Shown piece after piece: positions 57,261 to 64,000 of a stretch of DNA of 64,000 nucleotides. The DNA lies in assembly GCF_014898055.3 (NCBI RefSeq), contig NW_023600993.1, positions 15,404,850 to 15,468,849 of the forward strand. The letters run 5' to 3'. Position 1 is the first letter of the stretch. Each line of letters begins with the position of its first letter. The notes under the pieces were generated by a model. That model was not told the origin of the DNA. It searched no databases and saw only the letters and a program-made list of their open reading frames with translations. Made by a program: the position numbers and the translations under genes. The DNA comes from Talpa occidentalis (lineage: Eukaryota > Chordata > Mammalia > Eulipotyphla > Talpidae).

Positions 57261-58070
57261 AAACTTAGAACCATTCCTCCCTGAAACCAGGTCTGCCAAT
57301 CCTGAAATTGTAACCCTTCTGATTTATGGAAGAAAATCTCAAGGTGGATTCTTCAGGCAGACATAGGCATCTTTTCCAAACTGTATTGTATACATTACCC
57401 CATTTTTTTTTTACTGTGTTTCCATTATTTATTTAATGAAGATTTTGCATTTTTCAGAAATTACAGTTTCATTCTTTCTGTGTCAACTTCCATTAATAAT
57501 GTCATGCTCTTCTAATCTTAATGTCTGCATTTAATATTCATCATCTCAGGATTTGGGAGAGTATATATTAATTACAATGAAGGAAAGGTGGCAGTTTCTA
57601 TGAAGTAAGTGGAAAGATTAGAAATAGAACAATTAGAAAGTAAGGAAACAGTGTTGTGTCATCAATGTATTTTTCTGTGAACATTCATCAAGAACACAGT
57701 TGCCACTTAAACTTACTAGCTACACTTACGTGTTTTCTTATAGAAAAGTCATTCATAGTAGAATGAAACTCTCAGAAAAGATCAAGTTAAATAATTTAGT
57801 GGAGCAATTATTTTCATTTCTGATCACTTGTAAGTGGAAAAAAAAATCAGTTAATTCATTTTATACTGAGAAAATATTCCAAAATAAAATGTTGTGATCA
57901 TATAGCACAGAAAGATCTTTTATCCAGACCACGTAGATCCTGATATGCTATAGGTAATATTGTTTCTGAAGTTAAAAGAGCATACATTCTACAGAGCACA
58001 TGACTGAAAAAAAATACTTGAACATTTGGCAGGATAGATTGTGTTTGCATAATCATTTCCATTTATACCA
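57261..58070. other. No gene seen
   Basis: AT-rich unique sequence. Confidence 0.4.
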
Positions 58071-58074
58071 AGTA

Positions 58075-58125
58075 CCACCCCAGTTCTTGAGTGCATAAAT
58101 AAATAAATCTCAAGAAAAAGGAAAA
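58075..58125 (+). mobile_element. Extreme 3' end of a SINE
   Basis: ACCCCAGTTCTTGAGTGC then ATAAATAAATAAATCTCAAG and an A-rich end: the last 50 bp of the SINE only. No convincing target duplication. Confidence 0.7.
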
Positions 58126-58129
58126 CTAA

Positions 58130-61100
58130 AATATCCCTGAGTGTTACCAGATACTTCTAAGCAGTTTGGTTACATAGGACCTTACCTACCTGGCCATTCC
58201 TGGGTATTATAATGGCTAATAATTGAATTCATTCATGTTTACTCAAAGAGATACAATGTCACAGTTTCTAATTACTTCACAGTTTTTTTGAAATTTCTCA
58301 CAAAATGATTAGTAACTCTCATTCACTGATATAGCTATTTACATATAATTTCTAAATTAAAAGCCTAGTAAAAATAAAAAATTCCAACAAACTGGAAAAA
58401 AACCCCAATTTTATATAAAACAATACCAGCACTTACATTGAGTATGGCAAACATTGTGCATACGTATTCACATTAGGGCATTTCACAGCTACTTATTTGT
58501 TCTGTAGAATTTTATTGAAAGTAATAACTCATTGGGCTTTTTTTAGTGTTAGTATTCCTTAAAAGCAGGCATGGTTAGTACTATTGTTTTATGTAGACTC
58601 ATACGTAGCATTTGGTGAAAGCCTTAATTTACCTGACTTCATTGATCTTCTCCTTTCTTTTAAAAATTTCAAATAGAATCTCAAGTGAATAAATTAGTAA
58701 ATTTATCATTTTCTCTATAATACTGTCATAAGGACAGTTTGATAAAATAGCTCATTATAGTCAATGATGTGAAATATGAGTTCCATCAGCATATTTTTAT
58801 CAAATGCAGCTACAGAAATTAGTTTGCTATTATCAAGGACTGTGGAATGCAAAAATAAAATTAAGTATGCTATTATACTAGTTAAATTCTGGGATTGATC
58901 CAAGTGAATTACAAAAAGAAAAACAACAACCAACTTATAGTGACAAAAGAAAATCAAAGATCATCCAAAATTGACAGGTGATAATGTTAGTCATATAATA
59001 ACTATTTTTGAAATAAGTTGTCATCTTCTTCAAAAGTGGCCTTCAGGTATACTTTTGAAAAATGTAGCCGTGGTGCTAAAATGTGCTTTTTAAGTCTTCT
59101 TTCGGTAACATGAATCAAAGCCTATACATAAGAGGACTTCAAGTTACTTTTAACTATTCTTTATGTTAATGAAGTAATTAGTGGTAGCCATCATATCTGT
59201 ATTTTAAAACTTCATTTTGCTTAAACTGGGACATTTAAGAAATAATGGAGAACACTTGAGTTTGACTGGCATGTGATTGATTTATGATAAACGTGTGTAC
59301 ATACATTAAGACTGATAGATGCTGATATTAGAATATTTCACTCATAAATACCTGTATTAGTTAACTTTTGTTACAAAGGTAGCACATAACTAATCACTAC
59401 AAAACATTGTGACACAGCAATAAGCATTTATTTAGCTCATGTGCCTCTGGGTAGATAGGTTTGGGTGTTTTTGTTTGGAGTAGCTGGTTGGGTGGGGTAA
59501 CTGACTAGTGCCATGCATTTCTCATCCTCCTAATGGAATCAGCAGGGTTGTGCAGGAATTTTCCTCTTACAGCAATGTATATACATAAGAGAACAAATGA
59601 AAACATGTTAGATCTCCATCTTTTTAAAAACATTGGTCAACATGTCAAATGGCCAAGCTAAAGTCAAGGAGTGGGGGAATACACTTTACTATTTGAATGG
59701 GATAAACTGCAAAAATCACATGGCAAAAAGCATGGTTATAGCCAGAGATGCACAACTGGGACTGGGGATGATATTTACCAATCAATCAATTCTATTAGTA
59801 TAATAGTTAATCTTAAAACACATTGAGTCAAGTCATGATATAAACAATGAAGATAAAAGGAGAAAAAACACTGGTATGATTCTTCAGCTTTTTTCACATA
59901 CTTATATTGAGTATGGGTGGGTAGGGGAGGAAGTTGGGGGTTTATTCCAATGAATCCTTTGTAATTTAAATTCCTACTGTATCATAATTACAAATGAGTC
60001 AGTGGTAGATATTAGAAAACAAAATTCTTACTATAACATTATGTGGAAAGTTAAGGCTATTTGGGTAGACTTAACACATAAACAAATGTGTATGTTCTTT
60101 TGATCATACAAGTAGAAATTCACAATTTAATCTTCTAATTTAAAGATTTCAACAGAAATGTTTTATTTCCATCGAACTCATCTTTTTTCTTGACTTCTGT
60201 AACTGAACAATAAAAGTGAAAGTATAAAAGTGTCATAGCCCCTCTTACACAGCTAAATGGTTGATGAATCTGAGCAAATTCTGTATTGCACTGGGGGAAT
60301 AAATCATAAATAAAAATGAAAACTTTTCTGGAAATACTTTGTTATTTGGTGAGTAGAAAACACGAGATCTCAAGCATCTATCTGAACTTGTGTCACGTGA
60401 AAGATTTTGTTTTTTTTCCTGTGTTGTTTTAATATGTTTATTCATGCAAAAGCTAAAAAGAAAAAAGTGGTGGGGAAAGAACAGCAAGATGTCAAAGAGG
60501 GAAATACAGTAGAGGAATCAATAAAAGAAAAGGATAGACAATGGCAAATGTAGAGTAAATATCAAAGGAGTCCTGAGAATTACAAAGAAAGTCAAATATT
60601 ATGTGCTGAGGTTTTCTGATAGCAGAGAAAGGGATGTTAGTGTTAAATGGCAAAGTAGAAAAATCAAAATGTAATTTAGATTTTAGTATTTGGTAATAGC
60701 AACGTGTGTCATTATAAAATCACTTCAACCGTGGGACAGCTTAGTGGACTGGGGTAGGGAATATTTTATGACATGTAAGCTCAACATCATTGGACTTCAT
60801 TGTTTTTAGGTGGGGTTATTCTGAAAACATGGAAGATTATACAGTTGAACTTAGAAGAGACTCAGAGAAGGATGTGGTTTTTGTAGAACATAGACAAGTA
60901 ATAGAGTGATTATATTTCATCTATATCAGAGTATCTCCTACATTCCAAGAAACACAAAACAGAAGTATAAGAATGTTGTGTTAACTTTAACAGAGAAAAT
61001 GTAGATCTGAATGTGACCTGAAAAGAGAAAGAGAAACACTAGCAGATCTATAAAATATTGACCTGAATTATATGATTAAAAGCTTCAGAAATTGTAGCTA

Positions 61101-61145
61101 CAAAGATTCTTTCTGAAGTGCAAGGCAACTACATAATATAATGCT
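58130..61145. other. No gene seen
   Basis: 3 kb AT-rich unique sequence. 59,345-59,640 (CTGTATTAGTTAACTTTTG ...) may be an old, unassigned LTR or DNA-transposon piece. No coding evidence. Confidence 0.4.
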
Positions 61146-61149
61146 TACT

Positions 61150-61380
61150 TTGAATTCAAATGGAATTGAGTTTGAATAGTGGGTCTGCTGTTTCCTACCT
61201 AGCATGACTGACTGGGTCAGTTTTTCAAACCCTCTTTGTCTCAGTTCCTTCTTTAAAATAGTGATAATATTGTCTACTTCATAATTTTGTTTTGAAAATA
61301 GCATGAGTATTCAAAGCATGTAGCTTAGTGCCTGATTCTGGAGTAGCACTTCAACAAATATTAGCTATACTATTAATATG
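61150..61380 (+). mobile_element. MIR SINE
   Basis: GAGTTTGAATAGTGGGTCTGC, CTTTGTCTCAGTTCCTTCTT, AAAATAGTGATAATATTGTC and TAGTGCCTGATTCTGGAG in MIR order. Confidence 0.72.
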
Positions 61381-61435
61381 ATAATAGCATTCAGCTTATA
61401 CAAAGAACCTAGGTTAAAATGCACTTTTTGTTCTT

Positions 61436-61716
61436 TATTTTTTTTTAAGATTTATTTTTAGTTATTTAGGCATACAAGAACTGGGGTGTAGGCCAGAGGT
61501 GCGGGGGCTAAGAGGATTCACCAGAGACAGAATGGGGAGCAGGACAGGCAGATCTACTGAAATACACTGCTGCGGGGAGCAGAGGGCAAGACAGGAGAGA
61601 TCTGCTGCACCATGTGGATCAGCTCCCTGGCCTGGGATAGAACTCAGGCTGGCCTGCAGTGGTTGGCTATAGCTTGATAGCTCTGAGACTTTAACCACTG
61701 CACTACCAGGGACGCC
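61436..61716 (-). mobile_element. tRNA-derived SINE
   Basis: Minus-strand copy with GGCGTCCCTGGTAGTGCAGTGG head, core CTGCTCCCCGCAGCAGTGTA, CTACACCCCAGTTCTTGTATG tail side. 16-bp duplication TGCACTTTTT(G/A)TTCTT at 61,420-61,435 and 61,717-61,732. Confidence 0.93.
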
Positions 61717-61732
61717 TGCACTTTTTATTCTT

Positions 61733-62920
61733 AGAAAAAAGATCAAAGTGAAAGGAGCACAACATCTTGCTTATTGCTATTTAAAATGGCAAACAATTTA
61801 ATTTTTTAATAATAAATAATGCTTATCAATATGTTGTTTGCTTTTCAAAAGACTAGTCTTGGTCAAGGTTGGATGTCACTTGAGAAGGCCACAGTTGTGA
61901 CAAGTGTCAGCAGATGAGGAAGCCATGAAAAAGTTCTATGCCTTTTTCTGAGTTCTTACCTCTAACAATAACTTTGTCTTTGAGTGGTAATCCAGAATAA
62001 ATATATAGAGGCTAATTTAACACTGATTTCCGTCTTCACCAAGGCCTAGGACATGGGGGCCTATAGAGCACTGACTGTAACAAGGCCTTACCTTTATATG
62101 ATAAATCCTTTAGAGACTAGAAAACTTATTTCACATGGAACATTTAAAGCAGGATGTATTTTACTGCTTATCATTCAGAAGCTAAGCTAAAGTATTACTT
62201 TTTTTTTTTTACTGCTTCTATCACCACTATAGTTTTTTATTTTTATTGCTAGACATTACAGTATTTACTTTGAGAAGGCACCTACTGAGGACAGTGATAT
62301 TTCATTCTAATTAAATCCATTGGATGATCCTTTTATTATTCAGGAAGACATATGTGTACATAATAAATATCATGAACAATTTTACCCCTTACCAGGCACT
62401 ATATAGATTTCACATTCCCCAAAATACTCAAATCCCCAAACTTAAACATTGTGTGTGCCTAGATTCTCTTAAAAAGTAAAAGACTGATCACAGGACTTGA
62501 TGTCATATTTCCAATGGCAGTTTTGTAGGGCTTGAAGATGTTAGCAATATTCTTTAAGTCCAATTTTTTAACATATTGACCTAAACTTCTCTTTGAAACC
62601 AGTAAACATAATCCCAAAAAGGTTACAAATAATGAGGGATAAATTATGCTACTGAATGTAAATCCTTTTGCCTACTTCTTGCTCTAGCCATTTCAATGGT
62701 GATCAGTTCCCAGAAGTTTTGGTGAAATTTAGGCAGATGCAGCCTTTCAATGTGTCACCCCAAAATCAAAGTTCCAGTCTCTCTCACTTTCTGCTCCATG
62801 ATGACCTTGGGGCGTCTGTGATAATCATCTCAGCATTCACACATGACTTGGGATTGCGTTAACTCTGTGGAACCATATTTACCAGTGAGGGATGGGAGTT
62901 GATAATGAATCAAGTCCTTG
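61733..62920. other. No gene seen
   Basis: AT-rich unique sequence; T-run at about 62,200. Confidence 0.4.
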
Positions 62921-62924
62921 GACC

Positions 62925-63095
62925 CTTTAGTCCAGGTCCTTCTCCCTTTGTTCCCTTGTAAACCAGGTACAGATGAAGAAATTGAGACACAAAATGGTTA
63001 AGTGATTTAAGGTCACTTAACTATTAAGTACCAAAGTAGCCTGGCTGCAATCTGTTATCCTAACCACTACACTGTATCCCGCTGGTTTCATAGCA
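62925..63095 (-). mobile_element. MIR SINE, antisense
   Basis: CAGATGAAGAAATTGAGACAC, GGTTAAGTGATTTAAGGTCAC and CTATTAAGTACCAAAGTAGC follow the antisense MIR pattern, ending in TAACCACTACACTGT from its tRNA-like head. Confidence 0.78.
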
Positions 63096-63099
63096 GAGT

Positions 63100-64000
63100 T
63101 GTTCTTGATCCTCTTTATTATTTTACAAATTTGTGAAATGAATGCATTTTTGGGATGTGTTACTCTTTGCCATGTGAATTCTCTCTGCAAATTCCTGAGA
63201 AAGAATGCTGCTTCCCTGAGCCACTCCAGTAACAGAAATCTCAGAAATTCACTCAGAAATCACGAAAAGCAAACACAAGTAACTTTTTTTTTTAATAGAG
63301 GGCTACCCAGAATAGTCATTTTCTTTCAGGATTCTCTTCGCTTCAGTATTGATTCTTACCACTTCCTGAACCACACCTTCCAAAAACACCAGTGTGTGCA
63401 TACACACACATACACACTCATATAGTAGATCTGACTCTATTATCTTTTAGCATCTAAAGTTGTGGAGACATTTACTGTCAGCTTGTTTCTCTTTTCTTGT
63501 AGAAAGTTTCATCTACAAATTAGTTTGTGGAATTCTTTTTCAATTTTGAAATGTAAAAACATTACCAGGCTGTATCTTGAAGTTTCCAATCTTCATTAAC
63601 TTTTTTTTTTTTCTGGAAGGTTTTGAGCTCTAACACTGTATCTATGTTCATCTATATATACTGTGTTTTAGAAATTTTTCTTATCCCTTTTTCCCCTTAA
63701 GTTAGGCATACCTTTGATCTGTGTTTTGGATCTTCAATGTTTGTATCCTGCTTATTTTATTGGATCTAGTGATGGTGGTTCTTTGAACTTCTTGAAAATT
63801 TGTCCTCACATCATTAAGTTTTCTAAAGTACTAAGTCCATTCATTGCTCCTTTTGGAGTTTATTTTTAAGTTTGGTTAAGGTATTTTCTCTTCAGTTATT
63901 TTTCTTATTTTTCTCCTTAGTTTCTTGCACATCATGTTTTATCTAATTGTGGTATATGTGTGTGTATATTTACATTTTCTACTTCATGAAGTGTACATGA
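63100..64000. other. No gene seen
   Basis: AT-rich unique sequence with an imperfect (CA)n run at 63,395-63,420. The 108-codon frame at 63,099-63,425 has no domain and ends in the CA repeat. Confidence 0.42.

Overview
This is nuclear genomic DNA from a placental mammal. It carries MIR, L2, MER5-like, MLT1 and MST (MaLR) fossils, L1 copies of several ages, ERV LTRs, and about 30 copies of a tRNA-derived SINE. I found no host protein-coding exon, no structural RNA gene and no CRISPR array. The only recognisable protein sequence is LINE-1 ORF2. The window is intergenic or lies in a large intron. The SINE has a tRNA-like head with A-box and B-box motifs, a body with a characteristic CCCCTCAGCAGTGTA core, and an AAATAAATAAATCTT-(A)n tail. 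I do not recognise it as Alu, B1/B2, carnivore SINEC, equid ERE, camelid Vic or vespertilionid VES. A bat of another lineage is my best guess, but only a guess; a search of Dfam or Repbase would settle it.

Layout. 1-1041: 3' part of a non-autonomous ERV (called ERV-B here). 1.1-17.9 kb: SINEs, a solo LTR (family LTR-A), L1 pieces, MST and MLT1. 18.1-20.2 kb: a fuller ERV-B copy with both LTRs, lying inside a SINE. 20.4-23.5 kb: L1 and SINE nests. 23.9-30.1 kb: the densest part, with seven LTR insertions from four families (A, C, D, E), most with exact 4-bp target duplications. It includes two LTR-E copies in opposite orientation 15 bp apart, and a three-deep nest (E contains A, A contains D). 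35.7 kb: a polyadenylated, L1-mobilised retrocopy of part of LTR-E. 38-64 kb: mostly AT-rich unique sequence with scattered SINEs, MIRs, two L1 pieces and microsatellites. Two stretches (about 40.4-40.7 and 49.9-50.5 kb) look, by eye only, like candidate conserved non-coding sequence.

How the parts relate. Nesting gives relative ages: MIR/L2/MLT1/MST and old L1 are the substrate; LTR-E precedes LTR-A, which precedes LTR-D; SINEs entered the old L1, MST, LTR-A, LTR-E and the tails of other SINEs; ERV-B sits inside a SINE; the two similar L1 3' ends (22,964 and 56,465) are late. L1 machinery explains most insertions (13-20 bp target duplications, A-tails, 5' truncation), including the SINEs and the LTR-E retrocopy. 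LTR, SINE and ERV family letters are local labels, not database names. I found no convincing new functional system. The most unusual things are the inverted LTR-E pair, the LTR-E retrocopy, the ERV-B element without a target duplication, a tail-less SINE, and an L1 copy that ends inside ORF2.
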